Origin: Acidovorax sp. 69
Lineage (GTDB): Bacteria; Pseudomonadota; Gammaproteobacteria; Burkholderiales; Burkholderiaceae_C
DNA: 64,000 nt
Reading direction: 5' to 3'
Assembly (NCBI RefSeq): GCF_002797445.1
Contig: NZ_PGEP01000001.1
Coordinates: 4,836,501 to 4,900,500, forward strand
Part shown: one piece after another, positions 1-8,327 of the stretch
Position numbering within the stretch: position 1 is the stretch's first letter
Layout of the letters: each line of letters starts with the position of its first letter
Position numbers and translations under genes: made by a program
Notes under the pieces: generated by a model
What the model saw: only the letters and a program-made list of their open reading frames with translations
The model's database searches: none
What the model was told of the DNA's origin: nothing

Positions 1-45
1 CAGAGTGATGCGGGGTGGGGGCGTTCATGTCTCTTGTGGGTGTCC

Positions 46-1218
46 TCAGCGCCGCAGGCTGCCGCTGCGCGTGTACATCTCCAGGTCCACGAAATTGGAA
101 CCGTTGTGGTTGTTCGCGCCGTATTGCAGCGGAAAATCACCGATCTTGGTCGTTCCCATGTCTTCCATGGCCTTGATGAACCCTTCACGGCTGAGGTTGC
201 GCCCCGCGCGCTTGAGGCCTTCCACAAACACGCGCGCAGCGATGTAGCCCTCCAGCATGGTGTAGCTGTCGATTTTCTCGCCCGCATCGCTGCGATCCTT
301 GCGGTAGTCCACGGCAATGGGCAGGCGGCTGGCTTGGGGCGATGGCACGATGCTGGCGGTCACCAATCCTTCGATCCCCCCGTTGAGGCGCTGCGCGGAC
401 CCCGGCGCATCGGTGATGCCGACCGAGATGGTGTACAGCGGCGCAGCGCTGCCACTGGCGCGGTAGTCGCGCAGGAACACCTCCACCATCTTGCCGGCCA
501 TGATCATCACCACGGCACCGGGCTGTGCCTTGGTGAGTGCTGCAGACTGTGCCTTGGCGTCGGTGGCAGCGATCTCCATGGGCACGGACTCCACCACCTT
601 GACCTTCAGGCCCTGCGCAATCTGCAGGCAGGTATCGAGGTTGGACTTGCCAAACGCACTGTTCTGGTAAATGACCGCTATGTTTTGGATGCCCAGGGTG
701 GCCAGATGTCCCACGATCTTGCGCAGCTCGGTTTCGTAGCTCGCGCGCACATGGAACAGGAAATGGTTGTGGGTGGTGCGAAACGATGTCGTACCCACCA
801 GCGGCGCAAACATCGGCACCCCGGCCTTTTCGGCGATGGGCATGGCGGCGATCAGGTTGCCCGTGGCGACATAGCCAATGAGGGCGAACACCTTGTCTTC
901 CTCAATGAGGCGCGTGGTGTTCTCGGCGGTTTTCTTGGGCTCGTAGGCGTCATCGTGCGAGACAAGCTCCAGCGTACGTCCCAACACGCCACCGGTCTTG
1001 TTGACCTTGTCGAACACCAGCGTGATGCCGGCCTTGTAGTCCACCCCGAAATCCTTGGCGGGCCCGGTGAAAACGGCCGACTGCCCCACCTTGATGCGGG
1101 TGTCGGTCACCCCGGTCTCTGCGGCTGCAGGCCAAGCCGCCGCCAGAGCTGCAGCCGCCAATGTCGTCAGCATCTTCCGGCGGCCCATGCCACCTTCCTC
1201 CATCCCACGAAATTTCAT
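46..1218 (-). CDS. ABC transporter periplasmic substrate-binding protein, branched-chain amino acid type (Peripla_BP_6)
   Basis: This is a 390-residue exported binding protein of the Leu/Ile/Val receptor family. After a short charged N-terminus with the pair RR, a hydrophobic Ala-rich segment (about residues 16-33) forms a signal peptide ending near AAAETG. The mature part opens with the usual IKVGQSAVFTGPA strand and continues with GGVLGR, DDAYEP and a two-lobe Rossmann-like layout. AAGGAGCG six bases ahead of the ATG supports this start. It is the last gene of a leftward run containing a complete Liv importer and a second binding protein, so it may widen the importer's substrate range. The substrate is not readable from sequence; a nicotinate-like or derived acid is inferred from the neighbours only. 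Confidence 0.9.
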   Translation of the reverse strand: MKFRGMEEGGMGRRKMLTTLAAAALAAAWPAAAETGVTDTRIKVGQSAVFTGPAKDFGVDYKAGITLVFDKVNKTGGVLGRTLELVSHDDAYEPKKTAENTTRLIEEDKVFALIGYVATGNLIAAMPIAEKAGVPMFAPLVGTTSFRTTHNHFLFHVRASYETELRKIVGHLATLGIQNIAVIYQNSAFGKSNLDTCLQIAQGLKVKVVESVPMEIAATDAKAQSAALTKAQPGAVVMIMAGKMVEVFLRDYRASGSAAPLYTISVGITDAPGSAQRLNGGIEGLVTASIVPSPQASRLPIAVDYRKDRSDAGEKIDSYTMLEGYIAARVFVEGLKRAGRNLSREGFIKAMEDMGTTKIGDFPLQYGANNHNGSNFVDLEMYTRSGSLRR

Positions 1219-1338
1219 GAAACGCTCCTTACATCAAATGCGCAAGTTTCCCTGCAAGCGGAGCGGGTAGGCAACCATTTCTGCGGGGTGTTGTGAATCT
1301 GTCAAACCCTGGTGCCGAAGCACCAGAGCGGTGCGCCG

Positions 1339-2079
1339 TCAGGCAACATCCATGTCGCTGGACTGGATGCGTTTGACGCCTCTGGCCTTCATGTTTTTCC
1401 AGGCGGCGTCGAGCGATCCGTTGAGATCGATGGCGCGGCAGGCATCTTCGACCACGTAGGTTTCAAAGCCCAGGCGTTTAGCATCCAGCGCCGTCCAGGC
1501 CACGCAGAAATCGGTGGCCAGCCCGGTGACGAACACGGTCTTGATACCGCGCTGTTTGAGGTAGCCCGCCAGGCCCGTGGAGGTCTTGCGGTCGGCCTCT
1601 TCAAACGCCGAATAGCTGTCGACATGCTGATGAAATCCCTTGCGCAAGATCACCTGGGCGGTGGGCAATTTGAGATCCTTGTGCAGGGCGGCATCCTCGG
1701 TGCCCTGCACGCAGTGGTCGGGCCAAAGCACCTGCTGACCGTAGCTGAGCTTGGCCGTTTCAAACGGCTTCTTGCCCGCGTGGGTGCTGGCAAAGGAGGC
1801 GTGGCCCTGGGTGTGCCAGTCCTGCGTGATCACCACGTTCTCGAACGCCGTGGCAATGCGGTTGATGATGGGCACGACCTCTTCACCCTTGGCCACGGGC
1901 AAGGTTCCACCGGGGATAAAACAGTTCTGCACATCCACCACGATGAGCGCAGCCCGCTCACCCGGCTTGATCTTTGCTGCCGCCCATGCAGCAGGAAAAC
2001 TGGCACCGACACTGGCGAGCGAAAAGGCAGCCGACTGAAGAAGAAAGCGACGACGTTGGGCAAGTTGCATGGTGAACAC
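1339..2079 (-). CDS. Exported nicotinamidase-like cysteine hydrolase (isochorismatase superfamily)
   Basis: The 246-residue protein has the nicotinamidase signature: a catalytic triad of Asp49 (VVDVQNCF), Lys147 (RKGF) and Cys192 (TDFCVAWTA), and metal ligands Asp87 and His89 (QDWH), His93 and His122 (WPDHC). These correspond to the PncA residues that hydrolyse nicotinamide to nicotinate and ammonia. Unlike cytosolic PncA it starts with RRRFLLQ followed by a hydrophobic stretch ending AWAA, which looks like a Tat signal, so it probably works in the periplasm. It lies between livF and a binding-protein gene in the operon that carries 6-hydroxynicotinate reductase. A role in making nicotinate from external nicotinamide before uptake is inferred. 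Other isochorismatase-fold amidases remain possible. Confidence 0.85.
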   Translation of the reverse strand: MFTMQLAQRRRFLLQSAAFSLASVGASFPAAWAAAKIKPGERAALIVVDVQNCFIPGGTLPVAKGEEVVPIINRIATAFENVVITQDWHTQGHASFASTHAGKKPFETAKLSYGQQVLWPDHCVQGTEDAALHKDLKLPTAQVILRKGFHQHVDSYSAFEEADRKTSTGLAGYLKQRGIKTVFVTGLATDFCVAWTALDAKRLGFETYVVEDACRAIDLNGSLDAAWKNMKARGVKRIQSSDMDVA

Positions 2080-2142
2080 TCCGGTTGGGAACGCACTGAC
2101 ACATCGGCCATGGCCCGATAAGGCCTTGGCCGGGGAACTTCT

Positions 2143-2889
2143 TCACACGCTGAGGTAGGCGCGGCGCACCTCTTCATTCGCCGACAGTTCGGCCATCGTG
2201 GCCTGGTAGCGGATCTGGCCCTTTTCGAGCACATAGGCGCGGTCGGACACCAGCTCGGCAAAGTGCATGTTCTGCTCGGACAACAGAATGCTCACGCCCT
2301 GCTCTTTCAGCTCCAGAATCATGTGGGCCATCTGCTCGACGATCACGGGGGCCACGCCTTCAGAAGGCTCATCGAGCAACACCAGGTAAGGGTTGCCCAT
2401 GAGGGTGCGGGCCACGGTCAGCATCTGCTGCTCGCCCCCGCTCATGCGGCCACCGGGGCGCTGGGGCATCTCGCCCAGGTTGGGGAAGAGCTTGAAAAGG
2501 CGCTCAGGTGTCCACAGCGGCGCCGCCGTGCCATCGGGCCAGCGGCGCTCAGGCTGGCGGCCCACTTCGAGGTTCTCCATCACCGTGAGGTCGGTGAACA
2601 CGCGGCGGTCTTCGGGCACAAAGCCCAGGCCCAGGCGCGCGGCATCGTGCGGATCGGTCTTGGACAGGTCTTTGCCCATGAACGCAATGGTGCCCTTGCG
2701 CTTGGCGAGCATGCCCATCAGTGTCTTGAGCGTGGTGGATTTACCCGCGCCGTTGCGCCCCATCAGTGCCACAACTTCGCCCCGGCGCACCTCCAGGTCC
2801 ACGTCATACAGGATCTGCGCCGCACCGTACCAGGCCTGCAACCCCTTGGCCTGCAGCAGCACCTCTTTGGATTCACTCGTCATGGTCAT
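2143..2889 (-). CDS. livF: Branched-chain-type ABC transporter ATP-binding protein LivF
   Basis: This 248-residue ATPase has Walker A GRNGAGKST (residues 44-52), an ABC signature MSGGEQQ and Walker B LVLLDEPSEG, the LivF hallmark. It would power import with LivG and the fused permease at the inner membrane. Its ATG overlaps the livG stop codon by four bases (ATGA), so the two are translationally coupled. It belongs to the leftward operon that begins at hnr, which ties the importer to the nicotinate-type pathway rather than to general amino acid uptake; that assignment is inference from context. Confidence 0.93.
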   Translation of the reverse strand: MTMTSESKEVLLQAKGLQAWYGAAQILYDVDLEVRRGEVVALMGRNGAGKSTTLKTLMGMLAKRKGTIAFMGKDLSKTDPHDAARLGLGFVPEDRRVFTDLTVMENLEVGRQPERRWPDGTAAPLWTPERLFKLFPNLGEMPQRPGGRMSGGEQQMLTVARTLMGNPYLVLLDEPSEGVAPVIVEQMAHMILELKEQGVSILLSEQNMHFAELVSDRAYVLEKGQIRYQATMAELSANEEVRRAYLSV

Positions 2890-3677
2890 GCGGTCTCCGC
2901 AGCGGCGGCGGACGCCGCTGTTTTCTTCTCAAAGGTCTTGCCGGTGCCGAAGTAAACCTCCTGCACCTTGGGATGATCGCGCAGCTCCAGTGGCTTGCCT
3001 TCCGCAATGAGGCGCCCGCGCGCCAGCACGATCATGCGGTCGGCATAGGCAAACACCACGTCCATGCTGTGCTCGGTGAACAGCACGGCCATGCCCCGGT
3101 CGATCACGAGCTGCTTGGTGAGCGCCATGAGTTCGTTGCGCTCCTTGGGCGCCATGCCGGCGGTGGGCTCGTCCATGAGCAGCAGCTTGGGACTGTTGGC
3201 CATGGCGATGGCCAACTCCACACGCTTCACATCGCCATAGGCCAACACGCTGCAAGGGCGATCGGCCTGGGCTTTCATGCCCACCTGGTCCAGCAGCGCC
3301 AGGGCTTCATCACGCTTGTGGTCGGCCGCCTTGCGCCACATCGCAAACAGGCGGTTGTCGTTGGAGATCAGCGCCATTTGCACGTTCTCCACCACCGTGA
3401 GCGAGGCAAAGGTTTCGGCAATCTGGAACGTGCGGCCCACGCCCATGCGCCAGATGTCGCGCGGCTTGCGACCCACCAGCTCCTGACCGTTGAGCTGGAT
3501 CGATCCCACATCGGCGGGCAACTGGCCGTTGACCATGTTGAAGGTCGTGGACTTTCCCGCGCCATTGGGGCCAATCAGGGCCAGCAGCTCGCCGGCCGCC
3601 AAATCGAAGTGGATGCCATCCACGGCCTTGACGCCGCCAAAGGATTTACCCAGGCCAGTGACTTTGAGGAGGCTCAT
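2886..3677 (-). CDS. livG: Branched-chain-type ABC transporter ATP-binding protein LivG
   Basis: The 263-residue protein has Walker A GPNGAGKST (36-44), the LivG-type signature LAYGD in place of LSGGQ, and Walker B LLLMDEPTAGM. A short Ala-rich tail follows the family domain. The start ATG overlaps the stop of the upstream permease gene by four bases and the stop overlaps livF, so permease, livG and livF form a tightly coupled unit. It is the second ATPase of the importer; substrate inferred only from the operon. Confidence 0.93.
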   Translation of the reverse strand: MSLLKVTGLGKSFGGVKAVDGIHFDLAAGELLALIGPNGAGKSTTFNMVNGQLPADVGSIQLNGQELVGRKPRDIWRMGVGRTFQIAETFASLTVVENVQMALISNDNRLFAMWRKAADHKRDEALALLDQVGMKAQADRPCSVLAYGDVKRVELAIAMANSPKLLLMDEPTAGMAPKERNELMALTKQLVIDRGMAVLFTEHSMDVVFAYADRMIVLARGRLIAEGKPLELRDHPKVQEVYFGTGKTFEKKTAASAAAAETA

Positions 3678-5581
3678 GCCTGGCCTCCCTTCGTGTTCTT
3701 GGCTTCGCGCTGGTTGTCAAAGAGCTGCTTGATGGCGCCTGCAATGCCCTGTGGGAACAGCAGCACCAAAATCAGAATGATGGCGCCCAGCATGGCGCGC
3801 CAGTAGTCGGTGTTGCGTGCGACGGTGTCGTGCAACCAGGTGAAGGTGACGGCACCCACCACCGGGCCAGCCAGCGTCTGTATGCCGCCCAGCAGCACCA
3901 TGACCAGGCCGTCCACCGAGCGGCCCACATGCAAGGTTTCGGGCGAGATGCTGCCTTTGGAGAACGCAAACAACGCGCCTCCCAGCCCTGCAAACAACCC
4001 GGCAATCACAAACGCGGTCCACTGCATGCGCTTCACGTCAATGCCGATGGCATCGGCGCGCAGCACCGAGTCACGCCCGGCCCGCAACGCGTACCCAAAC
4101 GGCGAGAACAGCACGCGACGCAGAAGCAGCACGGCGCCCACCACGAGTGCCAGCGTGAGGTAGTAGTAATTGCGCTTGTCCGACAGCCACTCGGCGGGCC
4201 ACACGCCTGTGAGGCCATTGCTGCCGCCCGTGAAGCCATCCCACTGGTAACAGATGGCCCAGGTGATCTGCGCAAAGGCCAAGGTCAGCATGGCCAGGTA
4301 CACACCCGAAAGACGCACGCAAAACCAGCCGTAGAGCAACGCACCGGCGGCCGCTGCGAGCGGTGCCAGAACCAGCGCCAGTTCCATGGGTATGCCAGCA
4401 GAGCGCACGAGCAATGCCGCCGCATAGGCGCCCAGGCCAAAGTACGCGGCATGGCCGAAAGAGTGCATGCCCGCCGGGCCCATGATGAAGTGCAGGCTGG
4501 CCGCAAACAGCGCGGCGATCAGCAGGTCAATCATCAACACCGTGAGATACGGCGAGCCTGTGGTGAGCAGCGGCAGCAGCACCAAGGCAGCGACCAGCGC
4601 AGCCCCGCCGATTTTGAACCAGCGTTCAGGTTCGCGCAGCGGCGCTTCGGGCAGACCCGTGTTGCGGCTGGTGCTCTGCGGCCTGCCCATCAGCCCCCAG
4701 GGGCGCACCACCAGCACCACGGCCATTACGAGAAATTCCACCACCAGCGTGAGCTTGGAGAACGAGACGCTGTAGCCAAAAATCTCCACCACACCAAGCC
4801 AGATGCACACGGCCTTGATCTCGGCAATGAGCAAGGCGGCCACATACGCGCCCGGGATGGAGCCCATACCGCCCACCACCACCACCACGAACGCTGCGCC
4901 GATGGTGTTGAGATCCATCTCCAGCGTGGCGGGCTCCCGTGGAAGCTGCAACGCGCCGCCCAGACCCGCCAGAAGGGCACCGAGAGCGAACACCGCCGTG
5001 AAGAGCCATGCCTGGTTCACGCCCAGCGCACTCACCATTTCGCGGTCTTGCGTGGCGGCGCGCACCAGCGTGCCCCAGCGCGTGCGGGTGAGCAGCAGCC
5101 ACAAGAGGCCCAGCACCACCGGCCCGACAACGATCAAAAACAGGTCGTAGGACGGGAATTGCCGCCCCAGGATATTGACGGAGCCAGAGAGCCCCGGCGC
5201 ACGCGGGCCGAGCAGCTCTTCAGGGCCCCAGAACCACAGCGCGGCGTCCTTGATGACCAGCACCAGCGCAAAGGTGGCCAGCAGCTGGAACAACTCAGGT
5301 GCCTTGTAGATGCGGCGCAGCAGCACCACTTCCACCAAAGCCCCCAACGCCCCCACCACCACGGCCGCCAACAGCAACGCGGGCCAGAAGCCCAGGCCCG
5401 TGCCCAGCTTGGCCACCAGCGAATAGGCGACGTAGATGCCCACCATGAAGAACGAGCCATGCGCAAAGTTCACGATGCGCGTGACGCCGAAGATCAGCGA
5501 GAGCCCGGCCCCCACCAGGAACAGCGAGGAAGCCCCCGCCAGTCCGTTGAGCAGCTGAACGATAAAACTCGAAAAACCCAT
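3674..5581 (-). CDS. Fused LivH-LivM permease of a branched-chain-type ABC importer
   Basis: One 635-residue polypeptide carries both membrane subunits of a Liv-type importer. The LivH-like half (about residues 1-300, with NGLAGASSLFLVGAGLSLIFG and GGMGSIPGAYVAALL) is joined by a polar linker (about 305-330) to the LivM-like half (TVLMIDLLIAALFAASLHF, then GLGAYAAALL and GGIQTLAGPVVGA). In most systems these are two genes. The ATG at 5581 is preferred to an upstream GTG (5599) because homologues start close to GFSSFIVQLLNG. It overlaps livG by four bases. A dispersed repeat and the gene of a binding protein lie upstream in the same operon. Confidence 0.93.
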   Translation of the reverse strand: MGFSSFIVQLLNGLAGASSLFLVGAGLSLIFGVTRIVNFAHGSFFMVGIYVAYSLVAKLGTGLGFWPALLLAAVVVGALGALVEVVLLRRIYKAPELFQLLATFALVLVIKDAALWFWGPEELLGPRAPGLSGSVNILGRQFPSYDLFLIVVGPVVLGLLWLLLTRTRWGTLVRAATQDREMVSALGVNQAWLFTAVFALGALLAGLGGALQLPREPATLEMDLNTIGAAFVVVVVGGMGSIPGAYVAALLIAEIKAVCIWLGVVEIFGYSVSFSKLTLVVEFLVMAVVLVVRPWGLMGRPQSTSRNTGLPEAPLREPERWFKIGGAALVAALVLLPLLTTGSPYLTVLMIDLLIAALFAASLHFIMGPAGMHSFGHAAYFGLGAYAAALLVRSAGIPMELALVLAPLAAAAGALLYGWFCVRLSGVYLAMLTLAFAQITWAICYQWDGFTGGSNGLTGVWPAEWLSDKRNYYYLTLALVVGAVLLLRRVLFSPFGYALRAGRDSVLRADAIGIDVKRMQWTAFVIAGLFAGLGGALFAFSKGSISPETLHVGRSVDGLVMVLLGGIQTLAGPVVGAVTFTWLHDTVARNTDYWRAMLGAIILILVLLFPQGIAGAIKQLFDNQREAKNTKGGQA

Positions 5582-5629
5582 CTCTGGTCTCCACGGCACG
5601 AACTACGCACCGCCCACAAGCATTGATAC

Positions 5630-5755
5630 TGACGCGACCTCAGCGAGGGCCGCCACGCAAGGGCCGCCCCGCCGCGCTGGCGGCGTACCCCTGCTCTCGC
5701 CACGCGCAGCGTGGCGGGCAGGGGGGAAGGCCCGCAGGGCCTCAGGGGGGGTCAC
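5630..5755 (-). repeat. Dispersed GC-rich repeat, type 2, copy 1
   Basis: Read on the minus strand, this element starts just after the stop codon of the binding-protein gene with CCCCCTGAGG, a small hairpin (GGCCCTGCGGGCC) and TTCCCCCC, and ends with GCGGCGGGGCGGCCCTTGCG. The same order of blocks recurs at 21769-21895 and 54931-55055, each directly after a stop codon and in the same orientation as the gene. The inverted repeats could end transcription or protect the transcript 3' end. Here it sits inside the operon, between the binding protein and the permease. Confidence 0.75.
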
Positions 5756-6961
5756 TTATTCAGGACGCATCTTCTTGACGTCGTCGTTCGAAGGCTGGAC
5801 CTTGGCGCCATCCACATAGCGGTAGTTCACCATCACGCCCTTGCCGCCCTCATTTTTGGTGCGCCCCACATAACCGCCCATGGTGGACTGGTTGTCTTCG
5901 GGACGGTAAGTGATGGTGCCAAACGGTGTGGGCACTTGCAGGCCCTTGAAGGCGACGACCAGCTTCTCGGTATCGGTGGAGCCGGCCTTCTTCATACCCT
6001 CTGACAGGGACTTGATGGCGCTGTAACCCACGATGGAGCCCAGGCGCGGATAGTCATTGAACTTGGCCTGATAAGCGGCCTGAAAAGCCTTGTGCTCAGG
6101 CGTCTGGATGCCGTACCAAGGGTAGCCTGTGACGATCCAGCCGTTGGGCGCTTCATCCTTGAGCGGGTCCATGTACTCGGGCTCGCCGGTCAGCAAGCTG
6201 ACCACTTCACGGCCCTGGAACAGGCCCCGGGTGTTGCCTTCGCGTACGAACTTGGAGAGGTCGGCACCGAACAGCACATTGAAGATCGCATCGGGTTTGG
6301 CGTCGGCCAAGGCTTGCACCACGCTGCCCGAATCGACCTTGCCCAGCGGCGGCGCCTGCTCGGCCACAAACTCCACATCGGGCTGCGCGGCCTTGAGCAA
6401 TTGCTTGAACGTGGCCACCGCCGACTGGCCGTATTCGTAATTGGGGTACACCAGGGCCCAGCGTTTTTTCTTGAGCGCTACGGCCTCGGGCACCATCATC
6501 GACACCTGCATGTAGGTGGAAGGGCGCAGGCGGTAGGTATAGCGGTTGCCGTTCTGCCAGACGATCTTGTCGGTCAGTGGTTCGCCCGCCAGGAAGAAGA
6601 ATTTCTTTTGCTTGGCGAAGTCGGTCAATGCCAGTCCGATGTGCGAGAGGAACGAGCCCGTGAGCACATCGACCTTCTCGCGCGAAACCAGTTCTTCGGC
6701 AGCGCGCACGGCATCGCCTGGGTTCGCGTTGTCATCGCGAATGATGAGCTGGACCTTCTTGCCCAGCACCCCGCCCGAGGCGTTGATCTCATCGACCGCC
6801 AGCTCCATGCCTTTCTTGTAGGGCTCCAGAAAGGCAGGTTGTGCCTTGTAGCTATTGATCTCGCCAATCTTGATGACATCCTGGGCGTACACCACAGGGG
6901 CCAGCGTGAGGGCCAGCGCGGCAGCGGCCGTGGCACGCATGAGGTTTCGTCGCATCGTCAT
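5756..6961 (-). CDS. ABC transporter periplasmic substrate-binding protein (Peripla_BP_6 family)
   Basis: This is a 401-residue exported receptor with a signal peptide (MTMRRNLMRATAAAAL to VVYAQD) and the family opening DVIKIGEINSYKAQPAF. GGVLGKKVQLIIRDD and NYEYGQSAVATF are typical of Leu/Ile/Val-type receptors that bind amino acids, aromatic acids and amides. AGGAG lies eight bases before the ATG. It sits directly downstream of two DUF1185 genes and hnr and upstream of the permease, so it is the probable main receptor of this importer. It is clearly diverged from the second receptor at 46-1218. The ligand is unknown; a pyridine carboxylate or its amide is inferred. Confidence 0.92.
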   Translation of the reverse strand: MTMRRNLMRATAAAALALTLAPVVYAQDVIKIGEINSYKAQPAFLEPYKKGMELAVDEINASGGVLGKKVQLIIRDDNANPGDAVRAAEELVSREKVDVLTGSFLSHIGLALTDFAKQKKFFFLAGEPLTDKIVWQNGNRYTYRLRPSTYMQVSMMVPEAVALKKKRWALVYPNYEYGQSAVATFKQLLKAAQPDVEFVAEQAPPLGKVDSGSVVQALADAKPDAIFNVLFGADLSKFVREGNTRGLFQGREVVSLLTGEPEYMDPLKDEAPNGWIVTGYPWYGIQTPEHKAFQAAYQAKFNDYPRLGSIVGYSAIKSLSEGMKKAGSTDTEKLVVAFKGLQVPTPFGTITYRPEDNQSTMGGYVGRTKNEGGKGVMVNYRYVDGAKVQPSNDDVKKMRPE

Positions 6962-7036
6962 GGGGAAACTCCTGAAAGGTGGGGTTGGGAGGGGAGATCG
7001 TTGAGGGGTGGGTGATGGTAGTGCGGCGGACAGCGC

Positions 7037-7621
7037 TCAGCGCAACCCGTCCACGCCCTGGATGTCAGAGGCCTGGAGGCCACCGATGCGCGCCAGGGGG
7101 CGGCCGCTGTCGGTCACGACAATGGCGACCACAATTTCGTTGGCCCGCGGTGCATCGGCCACGCGGGCTTCCATCGCGTCGAAGTGGCTGCGCACATAGG
7201 CAGCATCCTTGTGGCCCAGGGGCACGTCGATGGCTGTGCCCAGGCCGCCGATCTTCTTGCTGGACGGCACCAAGGCGGCGCCCTTTTCAACGGCCACGCG
7301 CAGCGGCGCGCCGAGTTTGGGGTGCAGAATGGCGGCGGCATGCTCCAGCTCGCCCGCCTCGCCCACGATGGCGGCCTTGCCGTAGCTCTGTGCCTGGCCG
7401 GGTTCAATGCCCAGGGCCGCAACGCAACGGGCACCCAGCAATGCGCCCAGCTCTTCACCGATGGCCACCAGCTCGTCGAGGTTCTCGACATAGCGGCCGG
7501 CGCAGGGGTTTTCGATCACGGCCATGGCCAGTGCCTTGCGCACCGGGGGCTGCACCTCGCGCCCCATTTCCACGCGCACCTCGTCGGTCTGAACGATGAT
7601 TTTCCGGATCTTGGCGGACAT
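7037..7621 (-). CDS. DUF1185 (PF06684) amino acid synthesis family protein, paralogue B
   Basis: The 194-residue protein belongs to the DUF1185 family, whose solved members show a variant chorismate-mutase-type fold with no proven reaction. The family core is visible as NPCAGRYVENLDEL, GKAAIVGEAGELEHAAAILHPK, SSKKIGG and YVRSHFDAMEARV, ending IGGLQASDIQGVDGLR. AAGGAGTA precedes the ATG. It is adjacent to a second, longer paralogue (7666-8307) and both follow hnr and an ApbE-like gene. Pairing suggests two subunits of a hetero-oligomer or two successive steps on the same intermediate. No function is claimed beyond linkage to the hnr/ena pathway. Confidence 0.9.
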   Translation of the reverse strand: MSAKIRKIIVQTDEVRVEMGREVQPPVRKALAMAVIENPCAGRYVENLDELVAIGEELGALLGARCVAALGIEPGQAQSYGKAAIVGEAGELEHAAAILHPKLGAPLRVAVEKGAALVPSSKKIGGLGTAIDVPLGHKDAAYVRSHFDAMEARVADAPRANEIVVAIVVTDSGRPLARIGGLQASDIQGVDGLR

Positions 7622-7665
7622 GTGCGGGTACTCCTTGTGTCTTGTGTTTTATGGTTCTTCGGGAT

Positions 7666-8307
7666 TCAGCGCAGGCCGTCCCACTGATTGATGTCGGCGG
7701 CCTTGAGCCCCCCCACGCGGGCATGAATGCGCGAGCCCGTGGACATGGCCAGGATGAAGACCACCTCATCCGCCAACGGTGCGCCGGGCACGCGCACTTC
7801 GATGGCATCAAAATGGCTGCGCACATAGCTGGCGTTGATGTGGGTGAGCGGAACATCCAGAGCGGCCCCGGGAGCACCCACCTTTTTGGTGGAGGGCACG
7901 ATGGACAGCGCATTGGCGGGTTGCCCGGTCTTCTTTTCGGCCTGGCCTTTGGCATAGGCATTGCGGTCACCCTTCCAGCCCAGCAGCTCGCGCATGGCGT
8001 AGCCGCCTGGCACATGCCACAGGGCGCCATGCTCCAACTCGCCCGCCGATCCCACAATGGCACCCTTGCCGTAGGTCTCGATGCGTTCGGCGGGCACGCC
8101 CATGGCCGCAAGCAGGCGTTGGGCCATGTCCAGTCCCACGTCCTGAAGGGCATCCATCATGGGGAGGATGTCTTGCTCGTACCGGCCCGCGTAGGGATTG
8201 GTCAGCACCGCACCAATGGCACCGCGCAGCAGCGGCACATCAGCCACCGGCCCAAATTCGTGCCTGATTTCCTCAAGATGGGTGAAAACGCGTCGTATCT
8301 GGATCAT
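7666..8307 (-). CDS. DUF1185 (PF06684) amino acid synthesis family protein, paralogue A
   Basis: This 213-residue member of the same family as its downstream neighbour shares NPYAGRYEQDI, GKGAIVGSAGELEHGALWH, STKKVGAPGAALDVPL and YVRSHFDAIEVRV. It differs by an inserted segment (about 110-130, GWKGDRNAYAKGQAEKK). Both end in a GG..AADINQWDGLR-like motif. It lies 20 bases after the ApbE-like gene and 44 bases before paralogue B in the leftward operon. The residues common to both copies (Tyr/Arg of the AGRY motif, the GELEH Glu and His, the SHFDA His) are candidates for the active site. The reaction is unknown. Confidence 0.9.
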   Translation of the reverse strand: MIQIRRVFTHLEEIRHEFGPVADVPLLRGAIGAVLTNPYAGRYEQDILPMMDALQDVGLDMAQRLLAAMGVPAERIETYGKGAIVGSAGELEHGALWHVPGGYAMRELLGWKGDRNAYAKGQAEKKTGQPANALSIVPSTKKVGAPGAALDVPLTHINASYVRSHFDAIEVRVPGAPLADEVVFILAMSTGSRIHARVGGLKAADINQWDGLR

Positions 8308-8327
8308 TTTTGGACCTGTGCAATTCG

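Noticed and set aside
3830..5626. 598-residue plus-strand frame opposite the LivHM permease
   Set aside because: Composition (His, Gln, Arg rich) and full overlap with the permease mark it as a shadow.
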